From positions 71,027,431 to 71,091,430 of the forward strand of contig NC_065882.2 in NCBI RefSeq assembly GCF_932274485.2: a DNA stretch of 64,000 nucleotides. Reading direction: 5' to 3'. This document shows positions 12,600-23,630 of this stretch, piece by piece (position 1 is the stretch's first letter; every line of letters begins with the position of its first letter). The DNA is from Patella vulgata. Its lineage: Eukaryota > Mollusca > Gastropoda > Patellidae. The position numbers and the translations under genes were made by a program. The notes under the pieces are model-generated. The model saw only the letters and a list, made by a program, of their open reading frames with translations. It was not told the DNA's origin and did no database searches.

Positions 12600-13367
12600 A
12601 TGGAGTCACTTATCAGAACTGCATACCGCTGCTGGAAGACTTTGGCTTTCATTTTTCGTATGACCTTCTTTACTATCTACATGGCACTGACATGGGTTAT
12701 TCCTCCTTTGGGGAGAGTACTAGATCATCATATGGATGGACTTTTGGAAGGGAGTCGAGTCAAAAAGGGAGATTATGAAAGTTCAATGTTTTCTTGGGGA
12801 ATGCTGACGCTTGTGTTCCGTTCTAATTATCTAGACACCTTCAAACCGACCGAACTTCACGGAAAGGCAAAGGACACGACAGTATATTCAACAGATGGAC
12901 AGCACAAACACTTTCTGTTAGATTACATGAAGAAGGGGCGACCTCTGGTGTTGAACTTTGGTAGTTGTACCTGACCCCCATTTATGGTAGAGTTACGGAA
13001 TTTTAACAAATTAGTACGTAACTTTTCCAAAGAAGCAGACTTTTTAACGATTTATATCGAAGAAGCCCACCCCAATGACGAATGGCGATTTGATAACAAC
13101 TATGACATATACCAACACGTGACGTTGGAAGACCGAGTCAAGGCTGCAAGATACTTATTGGAAGCTGGTGTGGAATCTCCCGTTGTTTTGGACAACGTTA
13201 ATAACGAGGCAAGTGTAGTGTATAGTGGCTTACCAGAACGACTGTATATTATTTTGGATGGTGTTATTGTTTATGAAGGAGCCCTGGGTCCTTCTGGATA
13301 CCATGTCAAAGATGTAGAAGACTGGTTGACGAAATACAAGGGAGAAGAAAGTAATGGCCGTGCATAG
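12600..13367 (+). CDS. DIO: Iodothyronine deiodinase-like selenoprotein, copy 1
   Basis: 255 residues if the TGA at 12972-12974 is read as selenocysteine (Sec125). The frame stays open across it: GSCT-U-PPFMVELRNF, the hallmark of deiodinases, membrane thioredoxin-fold enzymes that remove iodine from thyroid hormones. Seen in order: one hydrophobic segment near residues 14-36, a linker, the Sec motif, YIEEAHPNDEW, QHVTLEDRVKAA, PVVLDN, LPERLYII, and a C-terminal GYHVKDVEDWL. Length matches the family (about 250-300). The whole coding region is one exon; a strong acceptor (TTTTGTACATTTCAG) ends at 12578, so a 5' UTR exon lies upstream. No SECIS was found between the stop and the next copy, so Sec decoding would need a transcript reaching the hairpin at 14823. 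Iodinated substrates are not proven for invertebrate members. Confidence 0.92.
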
Positions 13368-13855
13368 TTACTGTTACTAGGGGCTACGGATGTTTATTAA
13401 TAGTTTAAAAAACTTATTATAGAATAACTGATATTATCTATGCATTATAATTTTTGTGTATGTTAAAATCTTGGGTTTTTTTTATGTGACGAATATGTCA
13501 ACCACGTAGCATTGCTTCTGATTTGGTGTAATGTATCAAAGATTTACTGACCCCTTTGTGTATACTAACCCAACCTCTCACTCACTCAGCGGGCTGCTCA
13601 GTGATAGGCGTATGTGTACATTATCTGAAAACAGTCTTGCGGGTGTTTGTGTTTGTATACCCGTGGATTTGATGTTTGTTTTTAACTTGATGTGATTGTT
13701 CAGTTATCTACAAGTAACGTGTCGCCATTTTTGTAAACCAAGACCAACCTTTATACAATACAGGTGATGTGAGTGATAGATAAATGTTGGTATCTGTGGA
13801 AGTTCATGAACTCTCGCCATTTTGTACATTTCAGATGGGATAAGTCTGAATAAGC

Positions 13856-14623
13856 ATGGAGTCACTTATCAGAACTGCATACCGCTGCTGGAAGACTTTG
13901 GCTTTCATTTTTCGTATGACCTTCTTTACTATCTACATGGCACTGACATGGGTTATTCCTCCTTTGGGGAGAGTACTAGATCATCATATGGATGGACTTT
14001 TGGAAGGGAGTCGAGTCAAAAAGGGAGATTATGAAAGTTCAATGTTTTCTTGGGGAATGCTGACGCTTGTGTTCCGTTCTAATTATCTAGACACCTTCAA
14101 ACCGACCGAACTTCACGGAAAGGCAAAGGACACGACAGTATATTCAACAGATGGACAGCAGAAACACTTTCTGTTAGATTACATGAAGAAGGGGCGACCT
14201 CTGGTGTTGAACTTTGGTAGTTGTACCTGACCCCCATTTATGGTAGAGTTACGGAATTTTAACAAATTAGTACGTAACTTTTCCAAAGAAGCAGACTTTT
14301 TAACGATTTATATCGAAGAAGCCCACCCCAATGACGAATGGCGATTTGATAACAACTATGACATATACCAACACGTGACGTTGGAAGACCGAGTCAAGGC
14401 TGCAAGATACTTATTGGAGGCTGGTGTGGAATCTCCCGTTGTTTTGGACAACGTTAATAACGAGGCAAGTGTAGTGTATAGTGGCTTACCAGAACGACTG
14501 TATATTATTTTGGATGGCGTTATTGTTTATGAAGGAGCCCTGGGTCCCTCTGGATACCATGTCAAAGATGTAGAAGACTGGTTGACGAAATACAAGGGAG
14601 AAGAAAGTAATGGCCGTGCATAG
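13856..14623 (+). CDS. DIO: Deiodinase-like selenoprotein, copy 2
   Basis: Near-identical twin of copy 1 (255 residues, Sec codon 14228-14230). The only protein difference I see is HKHF to QKHF in the linker just before the Sec motif. Its splice acceptor ends at 13834. Unlike copy 1 it is followed by a SECIS about 200 bp after the stop, so it can be translated fully by itself. Several third-position changes from copy 1 are silent (GAA/GAG, GGT/GGC), which suggests selection on protein or too little time for change. Confidence 0.94.
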
Positions 14624-14822
14624 TTACTGTTACTAGGGGCTACGGATGTTTATTAATAGTTTAAAAAACTTATTATAGAATAACTGATATTATCTATGCA
14701 TTATAATTTTTGTGTATGTATTATAGCTTTTGTAGTTTAAGCCTAATGTTGCTTTACAATTTGCTTTTCACGACGATCACTTTTAAATGTACAAATTGAT
14801 AAATGCGAATTGTATAACTTTT

Positions 14823-14897
14823 ATATAGAAGATATATTTATGAAGATATTTTAGTAAAAGCACGAAACTAATTTATCTGATGACGTTATATCTATAT
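14823..14897 (+). promoter_or_regulatory. SECIS element behind copy 2
   Basis: Folds as a SECIS. Lower stem AGATATA/TATATCT; quartet ATGA (14840-14843) with TGAT (14878-14881); upper stem of 12 positions with 10 pairs (AGATATTTTAGT against ACTAATTTATCT); apical loop starting AAAA. It is the only SECIS available to copies 1 and 2. A candidate poly(A) signal AATAAA follows near 14964. Confidence 0.92.
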
Positions 14898-15119
14898 GTA
14901 AATGTTATATTTAACTGTTTAAGTAAAATCAAGTAAGTCCTGACTAAGCAAAACAAAAAACGAAATAAAACAAGTTCAACCTTGAAACATTTTAGCTGGA
15001 AAGCGCAAGATTGACTTTTTCTATCGAGGAATCTGAACAGTCCCCAACTGGGTCAGTAGCCAATCGAATTTTCGTGACGTTTCGAAGGGCGATGTCGTGT
15101 CCATAAGTAAAGCTGCCGT

Positions 15120-15250
15120 CAGCTATCGCACAGCTCAACATTGTGAAAGCCGACGTACGAAGTGGCTGAAACAGATCACCATAGTTTTGTTTCGTGCTCG
15201 TGCGTAATTTGAGGGGTTAATAAATGGAACGCTCTGGAGTATTTGGCACA
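15120..15250 (+). promoter_or_regulatory. Conserved upstream block of copy 3 (promoter or 5' UTR exon)
   Basis: Contains AAGTGGCTGAAACAGATCAC and TTAATAAATGGAACGCTC. A matching stretch precedes the fragment at 41175-41310, and shorter matches precede copy 5 (near 23670) and copy 7 (near 36895). Conservation beyond the coding exon suggests a promoter or non-coding first exon; no transcript evidence is available. Confidence 0.5.
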
Positions 15251-15595
15251 CTTCAATGTGAATGAAATTTGAAAGGTTAAAAAATAGAACAGTCGAAAGC
15301 TTTACGTTTATGTGAGTTTTACGCCGATCTTATTGGTTTTTCAAGATGAATATTAAAAGGATTTACTATGCCAGTAATGCCCATTAAACTACTTGAGTTA
15401 CACGCAAGCTGTCTGCTTATTTTGGCCTAGTGGATTACAAGAATGCAGTCATATATAAATGTTTAAGATCGTTGCGACTCGGTGGTATTCATTCATCCGT
15501 TCTTTCAGAAACATTAGTTGTTGGGAAGTTATTAGTTAACATATACATGTATGCAGTTTTTGTCAACTTTATAGGCAGCCAAACTAACTCTACAA

Positions 15596-16348
15596 ATGGA
15601 GACCCTTCACCGGAAGCTGAAGATAAGTTGGCGGGTGGTTGTGGCCATTTTTGGTATGTTCGGTCGGGTTATATTTGTGACCATGGCTTATTTTCTACCA
15701 CCATTAAGGCGACGTCTTCAAACACTAAGTAGAAAAATGTTAGAAGGAGGAGATTTGCACGAACTGCATTTGGAGTCCTTTTTCAGTCTAGAGCAGTTTA
15801 AAACTGGATACCATATGAGTATTTTGGAAGTTTTCAAAACCGTAGAACTTAACAAAAAGGCGCCAAATGTTCCTGTGTTGTCGTCAGATGGGACAAAGAA
15901 ACACTTCTTATTGGATTTCGTGAAGAAAGGGCGACCTCTTGTGTTGAACTTTGGTAGTTGTACCTGACCCCCGTTCATGGCAAAGTTACGGAAATTCAAC
16001 GAATTAGTACGAAACTTTGCTGACGATATTGATTTTTTGACAGTTTACATCGAGGAGGCGCATCCCAACGACGGTTGGCGCATTGCTAATGATACAAAAT
16101 ATAACTACAAGCAACACGTGACATTACAAGACCGGATACAGGCAGCAGGTCTTTTGTTGGAAGCTGGTGTAGAATCTCCCGTTGTCTTGGATACCATGGA
16201 AAACGAGGCTAATGCAGCCTATGCGGCATTTCCTGAAAGACTTTACATAATTATGGATGATGTTGTCGTGTATGAAGGGAATCGAGGACCAATGGGATAT
16301 AACGTCGATGAGGTTCAACAATGGTTATTAAAATTTTTGGGAAAATAA
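15596..16348 (+). CDS. DIO: Deiodinase-like selenoprotein, copy 3
   Basis: 250 residues with Sec124 (TGA 15965-15967). The N-terminus METLHRKLKISWR is followed by a hydrophobic segment around residues 14-36. The catalytic half reads GSCT-U-PPFMAKLRKF, YIEEAHPNDGW, QHVTLQDRIQAA, PVVLDTMENEA, FPERLYII and ends LLKFLGK. A splice acceptor ends at 15574 (TCAACTTTATAG), giving a short 5' UTR piece before the ATG. The SECIS lies 1.45 kb after the stop because a LINE sits in between. The protein looks intact. Confidence 0.93.
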
Positions 16349-16465
16349 AATAAGATATCTTCCAACGTTATAATTTGCTATTAGTTGTTTTAGAATTGTA
16401 TTATTTATGTAATGGATATATTTAGAACACTTATAATATACCGTAGAAAATATATATATTTACAA

Positions 16466-17770
16466 GGGTCAGTTTTAGGACCCATACTGTTTAGTTTGTA
16501 CACTTCCCCTTTGGGCGATCTAGTAAGGAAACATGGTGTTGAATTCCATCTCTACGCTGACGACACACAGTTATACTTACCATTTAAACCGTCAACTGGT
16601 GCAGCTATTACCAAGGCCCAGGTCGAATTATGTATAGGAGAAATTCATACATGGATGTCCACTAACTTTCTGAAACTGAACGCTGACAAAACCGAGTATT
16701 TGCTTTTGGGATCCGATAGTCTGCTATCAAAACTTAATGATTCGTTCAATTAGGAAATCAGAATAGCTGAATATAATGTGTCTCCTTCTCTTTCTGCGCG
16801 CAATATAGGTGTCGTATTTGATTTTAAGATGTCCATGGAAAAACAAGTTAATAATATTTGTAAATCATGTTATTTCCACATCAGAAACATCAGTCGTATT
16901 CGTAAAAATATTTCGGAGGAAACTACAAAGATTCTAATTCATTCTATGGTCACTTCTAGACTTGATAACTGTAATTCTCTTTTAATTGGCCTTCCCAACA
17001 GATTGATAGATAAACTCCAAAAGGTGCAGAATAGTGCTGCCAGACTCATAAGTAGAACCAATTTTAATGACCACATTACTCCTGTTTTATACCATTAATT
17101 TACACTGGCTCCCTGTTCGTTTTAGAATCCGTTTTAAAATACTTTTATTAACTTATAAATGTCTTAATCACATGGCACCTTCTTATTTGTGCAACCTATT
17201 AGAATTATATTCTCCGAGTCGCACTTTGCGGTCATCCTCTGGTAATCTCTTAATTAAAAGACCTGTTCGACTTGTGAGCTATGGTGAACGATCGTTTGCC
17301 TTCCAGGGTCCTTACTTATGGAACAGTTTACCCCTGAGTGTTCGTAATTCACCGTCCTTGTCTACATTTAAAACACGTCTCAAAACGCATCTTTTTAATG
17401 AAGCATTTCAATAATTTCATTGTATTTACACCAGACGATGTTACAATATAAATTATAGCTGTGATAGTTTTTTTTTATAGTTTTTTATCTTTCCTGTGTT
17501 TTACTAATTATCTTACTTTTATTTTAATATTCTTTTATATTCTTTTATATTCTTTACACATGTCCACATGATGATGTTTTAAGAATTTTAAATGTATGTG
17601 TCTTTCCTATTGAATGTTGTACCTTACCTGTATATCCTTCTTGTATTTATGTTGGTTTTTTTTCTATTTTCATATTTGCTTTTATATCTATATTGTAAAG
17701 CGCACTGGAGCACTGTATTGTGGAAGTCGCGCTATATAAATCCATAATAATAATAATAATAATAATAATA
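16466..17770 (+). mobile_element. CR1/L2-type LINE, 5'-truncated, in copy 3 3' UTR
   Basis: Begins inside the reverse transcriptase domain ([12 protein letters not shown]), continues through [22 protein letters not shown] and LDNCNSLLIGLP, and ends FKTRLKTHLFNEAF at 17414. After about 350 bp of 3' UTR it finishes in (AAT)n, as CR1/L2 elements commonly do. The frame has one stop (16751-16753) and one shift near 17095, so it is dead. Copy 4 holds the matching empty site (TTTACAAAGATATTTTAGG near 20603); no clean target duplication is seen. Confidence 0.88.
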
Positions 17771-17793
17771 TTTTTGGATTGTAATATTTATGT

Positions 17794-17875
17794 AGTAGAT
17801 ATATTTATGAAGATATTTTAGTAAAAACACGAAACTAATTTATCTGATGGCATCATATCTATATATAAAGTTATA
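17794..17875 (+). promoter_or_regulatory. SECIS element behind copy 3
   Basis: Same fold as the copy 2 SECIS: ATGA quartet, GTAAAAACACG apical region, CTGATGG on the 3' side. Intact but displaced by the LINE. AATAAA follows near 17877. Confidence 0.9.
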
Positions 17876-18355
17876 CAATAAAATATTTAAAGTCTGACTT
17901 CGGCCAGTGGACTAAATATGGAAATATATATTATTTTCTTCTATATACATAGTACTTATCATGCATAAGCGTGTAAATAAATCTGTGATTGAGTTTGTTG
18001 TTTTAATAAATAAGTAAACATAACACTGTAAACATTGGAGATTGGAATTCTATAAGATTAATTAATAAGTTTATCAATCAGGAAAAGTGAACGATTTTGT
18101 CATTCTGGACATAAGAGACAGGGTACCTGCTTAGTTTTCGAGCGATAGTTACTCTGAGGTTTTGTTAATGATGAAATTATATTCTGTTCAAATGACGAAA
18201 GATGCGCTAGCTTAAACTTCCCGTCATTCACCATCATAAAGCATCTTTAACCCTTGCGCGCTTGTGACGCTTTCGCGCCAAACTAGTGGAAATTTATTTT
18301 TTCTAGCAATCAAACGTTAATTCCAGGATTCTCTATCCCTGATTGTCTTGTTTAT

Positions 18356-18520
18356 ACAATGAGGTCAATCTGATTAAAATACAGATCTATATTTCGTTTC
18401 GTTTTTTTATACTTTCGATGGCCCACACTACAAGTGTAGGAAAGACAAGTAAAACGAAATTTTGAACTATAAAAACGAAACGAAATAGGATCTGTGTTTT
18501 TACCAGATTGACAATGATGT
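18356..18520. mobile_element. Short TIR element (Mutator-like MITE), copy 1
   Basis: Element 18366-18510 starts CAATCTGATTAAAATACAG and ends in the inverted form (CTGTGTTTTTACCAGATTG). Flanks ACAATGAGGT and ACAATGATGT match at 9 of 10. Three longer relatives are at 24926, 27007 and 59899. Long TIRs with 9-10 bp target duplications fit the Mutator superfamily; no transposase is present. Confidence 0.7.
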
Positions 18521-18559
18521 CATTTATATTATACCATTTGTTATCTGGCAATGGTGAAA

Positions 18560-18905
18560 CACCGAGGTCCCGTGTACATATTGGTGTGCACTTAAAATAA
18601 CCCTTGGCAGTTGGAATTTGAAATAATAGTATAGTCTGTAACTCCACTATCCGGGAAAAATTTCACCCATGGCACACTACATAGCATATGTCCGTCTTCG
18701 CTACTCCGGATCAAGCTGGCATGAGGCCCCCGGCTAAAATTCGACAGTGAAAAGGGGGCATATTCTGGTTATTGTCTGCCATACATATTGATGTGCACGT
18801 AAAATAACCATTGGCAGTTGGAATTCGAAATAAGAGTAGTCTGTAACGCCACTATCCGGGCAAAATTTCGCCCATTGCATTGCGTATGTCCTTCTTCATG
18901 GGCCC
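18560..18905 (+). mobile_element. Two SINE family A 3' fragments
   Basis: Body pieces at about 18560-18712 and 18782-18905 repeat one another (TTGGCAGTTGGAATT), separated by a shared stretch that includes AAAAGGGGGCATATTC. This is probably a local duplication of one truncated copy. Confidence 0.6.
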
Positions 18906-19324
18906 GGATCAAGCTGGCATGGGGCCCCTGGCCACAAATCGACAGTGAAAAGGGGGCATATTCTTTTCATTGTTGGTCACACTTACACAAATGCAAATTT
19001 GTATGTCAGTATGCTATATAGATAGATTTATTTGGCAGAAACATGTACAACATAATAAATGACATATTTATTTATGGTACAAAAAATTGTTTTTAGAACT
19101 AAATTGGGTGTCCCTTTAATATTGGGGCCCCTGTCAGTACCCCTTTAATACAACCCTGCCCAGATGGAGCTAAAAGTAGGACGTTATACCCCATTTCATT
19201 TCTTTCCATTTTCATCCCCTTTTGGAAATCCAGCATACGTCACTAAATTGATGATTTGAATACATCGCGGGGAGGGGTTGGGGAATTTACAGTGTGACGC
19301 CAGGGGCCTCTGGCACACAGTCCG

Positions 19325-19640
19325 ACCTACTTGACAGATCCACGAATGAGCCGTATGCAAAGACACATTAAAACAGACCCGAGATTCAGTGTTCGCACCG
19401 TTCCTCCTGCAGATCCGAGATTGGCTGTTCACATCCGTTCTCCCTATACTGACCCCAGATTTACTGTGAGAACCACACGATTTATTGACTCTAAATTCCT
19501 TATTGATCCTTGAATCACTGTTCACACTGTAAACACCATTCTACTTACTCACCTTGGATTTAATGTTAGAACCACCCCCTGTATTGAGACTAAAACTCAG
19601 TTTTCCCTATTGACTTTAAATTTCTTGTTCGATTGCAGGT
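19325..19640 (+). repeat. Degenerate 36-39 bp minisatellite, unit A
   Basis: Units like GACCCGAGATTCAGTGTTCG recur at about 19377, 19413 and 19451, then more weakly to about 19630. The same block is at 23280-23630. It lies directly before the segmental duplication junction. Confidence 0.6.
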
Positions 19641-19740
19641 TTATAAAAGGCAACTCAGATTACGAATCATTCATCCGTTCTTTCAGAAACATTAGTTGTT
19701 GGGAAGTTATTAGTTAACATATACATGTATGTATGCAGTT

Positions 19741-20482
19741 TTCACCGGAAGCTGAAAATAAGTTGGCGGGTGATTGTGGCCATTTTTGGTATGTTCAGTC
19801 GGGTTATATTTGTGACCATGGCTTATTTTCTACCACCATTAAGGCGACGTTTTCAAACACTAACTAGAAAAATGTTAGAAGGAGGAGATTTGAGCGAAAT
19901 TGATTTGGAGTTCCTCTTCACTCTGGAGCAGTTTAAAACTGGATACCATTCGAGTATTTTGGAAATTTTCAAAACAGTAGAACTTAACAAAAAGGCGCCA
20001 AATGTCCCTGTGTTGTCGTCAGATGGGTCAAAGAACCACTTCCTATTGGATTTCGTGAAGAAAGGGCGACCTCTCGTGTTAAATTTGGTAGCTGTACCTG
20101 ACCCCCGTTCATGGCAAAGTTACGGAAATTCAACGAATTAGTACGTAACTTTGCTGACGATATTGATTTTCTGACAGTTTACATCGAGGAGGCTCACCCT
20201 AATGATGGTTGGCGCATTGCTAATGATACAAAATATAACTACAAGCAACACGTGACATTACAAGACCGGATACAGGCAGCAGGTCTTCTGTTGGAAGCTG
20301 GTGTAGAATCTCCCGTTGTCTTGGATACCATGGAAAACGAGGCTAATGCAGCCTATGCGGCATTTCCTGAAAGACTTTACATAATTATGGATGATGTTGT
20401 CGTCTATGAAGGGAATCGAGGACCAATGGGATATAACGTCGATGAGGTTCAACAATGGTTATTAAAATTTATGGGAAAATAA
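19741..20482 (+). pseudogene. DIO: Deiodinase-like copy 4, inactivated
   Basis: Close copy of copy 3 made by the 4.1 kb duplication. Two lesions are visible. First, about 46 bp covering the splice acceptor and METL start codon are missing, so the sequence runs from GTATGTATGCAG straight into TTCACCGGAAGC. Second, one base is lost near 20083, so the frame leaves the family sequence just before the Sec motif and TGA 20099-20101 is out of frame. An upstream ATG at 19725 opens the first half only. The second half (20111-20482) is undamaged and nearly identical to copy 3, which points to recent loss or gene conversion. Its SECIS is intact. Confidence 0.88.
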
Positions 20483-20633
20483 ATGAACAGATAAGATATC
20501 CTGCAACGTTATAATTTGCTAATAGTTGTTTTAGAATTGTAATATTTATGTAATAGATATATTTATCACACTTATAATATATCGTAGAAAATATATATAT
20601 ATTTACAAAGATATTTTAGGATTGTAATATTTA

Positions 20634-20712
20634 TATAGTAGATATATTTATGAAGATATTTTAGTAAAAACACGAAACTAATTTATCTGATGGCATCATA
20701 TCTATATATAAA
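20634..20712 (+). promoter_or_regulatory. SECIS element behind copy 4 pseudogene
   Basis: Sequence virtually identical to the copy 3 SECIS, 150 bp after the stop. This shows the original spacing before the LINE entered copy 3. Confidence 0.88.
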
Positions 20713-20862
20713 GTTATACAATAAAATATTTAAAGTCTGACTTCGGCCAGTGGACTAAATATGGAAATATATATTATTTTCTTCTATATACACAGTACTT
20801 ATCATGCATATGCGTGTAAATAAATCTGTGATCGTGTTTGTTGTTTTAATAAAAATGTAAAC

Positions 20863-21018
20863 ATAACACTGTAAGAGAGAGAGAGAGAAATGGGGTTTAA
20901 CGTCTACTCGACACAAACTAGGTCATTTCGGGACTAACATATGGTTTAACTTTATTTCAACAATTCGCTTGCGCGTAGGGGTCTTTAGCAGTGGGAGGAA
21001 ACCGGAATAACACTGTAA
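20863..21018 (-). mobile_element. SINE family B, truncated, with 12 bp target duplication
   Basis: Element 20875-21006 is flanked by ATAACACTGTAA on both sides. Unit A of the duplication has the uninterrupted site near 18020, so insertion followed the duplication. The tRNA head is missing and the (GA)n end is present. Confidence 0.9.
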
Positions 21019-21219
21019 ACATTGGTGATTGGATTTCTATTAGATTAATTAATTAGTAAGTAAATAAGTGTATCAATCAGGAAAAGTGAAAGATTTTGTC
21101 ATTCTAAACATAAGAGACGCGCTACCTGCTTAGTTTTCGAGCGATAGTTACTGTGAGATTTTGTTAATGATGAAATTATATTCTGTTCACATGACGAAAG
21201 ATGCGCTAGAAACTTCCTG

Positions 21220-22660
21220 TCATTCACCCCAGAGGGGGAAACACAATGCACGCGAGAAAGGGCCGATAAACTGCCAGCCAGTTTAATCTCTGGTAGTTCA
21301 GGTAGGCTTAATCAATGGCCACATGTCTGCGTTCAGTTTGCAAAAAATAAGCTAGCTTAACACAACTGGTGTCACACTGATCCGCGGTGAATATTCGCTA
21401 GGCCGCAACAATCATTGATAAGGATGACATCGATGCGACTTAATGAGCAACAAATATTAACTTTTTTCCTCCGACAAATTAAATTCTAAAACATTTTTTT
21501 TATGTATTAGAAAAATAAATGAAGACGTTTGAAGTATTTGTAGGTAAAAATTATTTCCTATTTTAGTGTAAATGGGTATTAAAATGAGTAAAAGGGGCCA
21601 GTCTGCTCGAATCTGTAACGTCTTATGTAAAAAAAAATGCACGCGCCATTGAGCCTATGGTTGACGCCGCGTGATATGACGTCAAGTGTTGAAGACAATC
21701 ATCTTTTACAGATATATTAGAAGACTTTCGTAATACTCTGTAAAACATATTGAACTGATGTGTGAAACTAGCTTAACTCAGCTGATGTTTATGAGCTAGC
21801 GTAATTAAGGTATTTTTGCAATCATTTGAAAGGCAGATAAACAACACTGAAAGGTTTCTGGTCGAACTAGCTCTTTAAATTACTCATCCTGTTACTGTTG
21901 ATATGCCGATCATGTTATGTAGCGGAATGTATTAAACAGTTTCCATGGGTTTTTTTTTCTATTATGTACATGTATTAATAAATATATCTGTAGCATTTTA
22001 GTTTTGTTGTCTTGAATCCTCTACAACCTTATGCTTGATTTCTGAAACTATTTACCTTTGCAGGAAAGTATCTTTAACCCTTGCTCGCTTGTGACGCTTT
22101 CGCGCCAAACTAGTGGAAATTTATTGTTTAGAGCAATCTACCTTTGTTTGTGCGATACTCAAGCGTTAATTCCAGGATTCTCTATCAAATACCATTCGTT
22201 ATCTGGCAAAGGTAAATTTTGTCTAACTGTGCTCGAAACGCATATTTTACAATGACCATTCATAAAGTTGTGATGTCACCTATGAGCCACCGTAGCTGAC
22301 CGTTACAATGACATAAAACTGCGTACATTAATTACAAACCTGAAAGTTCAAAAATTTGAATATCGGTCACGTGATATTAAAACTATATATGAACGTTCAT
22401 TACTTAAATGTAATCATTATTTCATTTATAAAGGTGCAAGATTTTACAGTTTTATCGTATCTTTACCTTTGATATATTTTATGTCAAATTTTGTATCCCG
22501 CAAACTTTATCGTAAATGGGCGATAATAACGACAAAATCACTGGAAATGTATAATTATTTGGGGATTCCTAATAATTTATTAATTATACATTCAAAATGA
22601 AATAACGGTGTGTGTGGGGGGGGGGGGCATTAAATTGCGTCCCATATACACCCCACTAAT
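21220..22660. other. Intergenic, no gene seen
   Basis: About 840 bp at 21222-22060 is present in unit B but not unit A. 22064-22200 again matches unit A (18239-18340). No coding region or recognised element was found; a G run lies near 22615. Confidence 0.4.
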
Positions 22661-22664
22661 ATGA

Positions 22665-22782
22665 ATTTAGGTAATCTGGAGGTCATGGGGTTCATACCGG
22701 TGTTGGCTGCGGTGTCGTGCAGGACGAAGGGTCTGGCAAGGAAGAGCATAGTAGTTCGCATGGGACGAAACCCCGAAGTCAG
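22665..22782 (+). mobile_element. SINE family A fragment
   Basis: Central body only (GTGCAGGACGAAGGGTCTGG). Confidence 0.6.
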
Positions 22783-23100
22783 TATGCTATATAGATATAT
22801 TTATTTGTCAGAAACATGTACAACATAATAAATGACATATTTCTTTATGGTACAAAAAATTGTTTTTATAACTAAATTGGATTTCCCTTTAATATTGGGG
22901 ACCCTGGCTGCAGCCCGGTCGATACCCCTTTAATCCGGCCCTGCCCAGATGCAGCAGAAACATGTACAACATAATAAATGACATATTAATTTATGGTACA
23001 AAAAAAAATGTTTTTAAAACTAAATTGGATGTCCCTTTAATATTGAGGTTGAGGCCCCTGTCTGCATCCCGGTCAGTACCCCTTTAATCCAACCCTACCC
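22777..23100 (+). repeat. Local tandem duplication of intergenic DNA
   Basis: The stretch with CAGAAACATGTACAACATAA and ATTTATGGTACAAAAAATTG occurs twice (about 22805 and 22955), but once in unit A (about 19035). Confidence 0.7.
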
Positions 23101-23279
23101 AGATGGAGCTGAAAGTAGGACGATATACCCCATTTTATTTCTTACCATTTTCATCCCCGTTTGGAAATCCAGCATACGTCACTAAATTGATGGCATGTCA
23201 ATTCTGATTTGAATACATCGCGGGGAGGGGTTGTGGGATTTACAGTGTCACGCTCAGGGGCCTCTGGCACACAGTCCGC

Positions 23280-23630
23280 TCTACTTGACAGATCCACGAA
23301 TGAACCGTATGCAAAGACACATTAAGAACAGAACCGAGATTCAGTGTTCGCCACGTTCCTCCTGTAGATCCGAGATTGGTTGTTCACACCCGTTCTCCCT
23401 AATGACCTCAGATTTACTAGTTGGAACCACACGATTTATTGACTCTAAATTCATTTCTAACAGCGTCCTCCTTATTGACCCTTGAGTCACTGTTCACGCT
23501 GTAAACACCGTTCTACTTACTGACCTTGGAATTAAAATTAGAACCGCCCCTTGTATTGACACTAAAAATCAGTTCTCCTTGTTGATTTTAAATTTCTTGA
23601 TCGATTGCAGGTTTATAAAAGGCAACGCAG
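23280..23630 (+). repeat. Degenerate 36-39 bp minisatellite, unit B
   Basis: Counterpart of 19325-19640, including CACGATTTATTGACTCTAAA; a few more insertions and losses have broken its open frame. Confidence 0.6.

Larger units (their letters stand above)
12205..14718 (+). repeat. Recent tandem duplication, two ~1257 bp units
   Basis: Unit 1 is about 12205-13461 and unit 2 about 13462-14718; the junction reads GTGTATG/TTAAAATCTTG. I noted about eight single-base or one-base length differences over the unit, so identity is above 99% by eye. Each unit carries the 5' flank, splice acceptor and full coding region of one deiodinase but stops before the SECIS. Confidence 0.9.

Noticed and set aside
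12975-13367. Reading each deiodinase as two separate genes split at TGA
   Set aside because: The same frame continues directly through TGA in seven copies, the joining motif is the family's Sec motif, and SECIS hairpins follow. Selenocysteine readthrough explains it.
19331-19513. Possible repeat protein with DPRF(S/T)VRT units
   Set aside because: The frame comes from a degenerate minisatellite, has no neighbours or splice context, and is broken in the duplicate at 23.3 kb.
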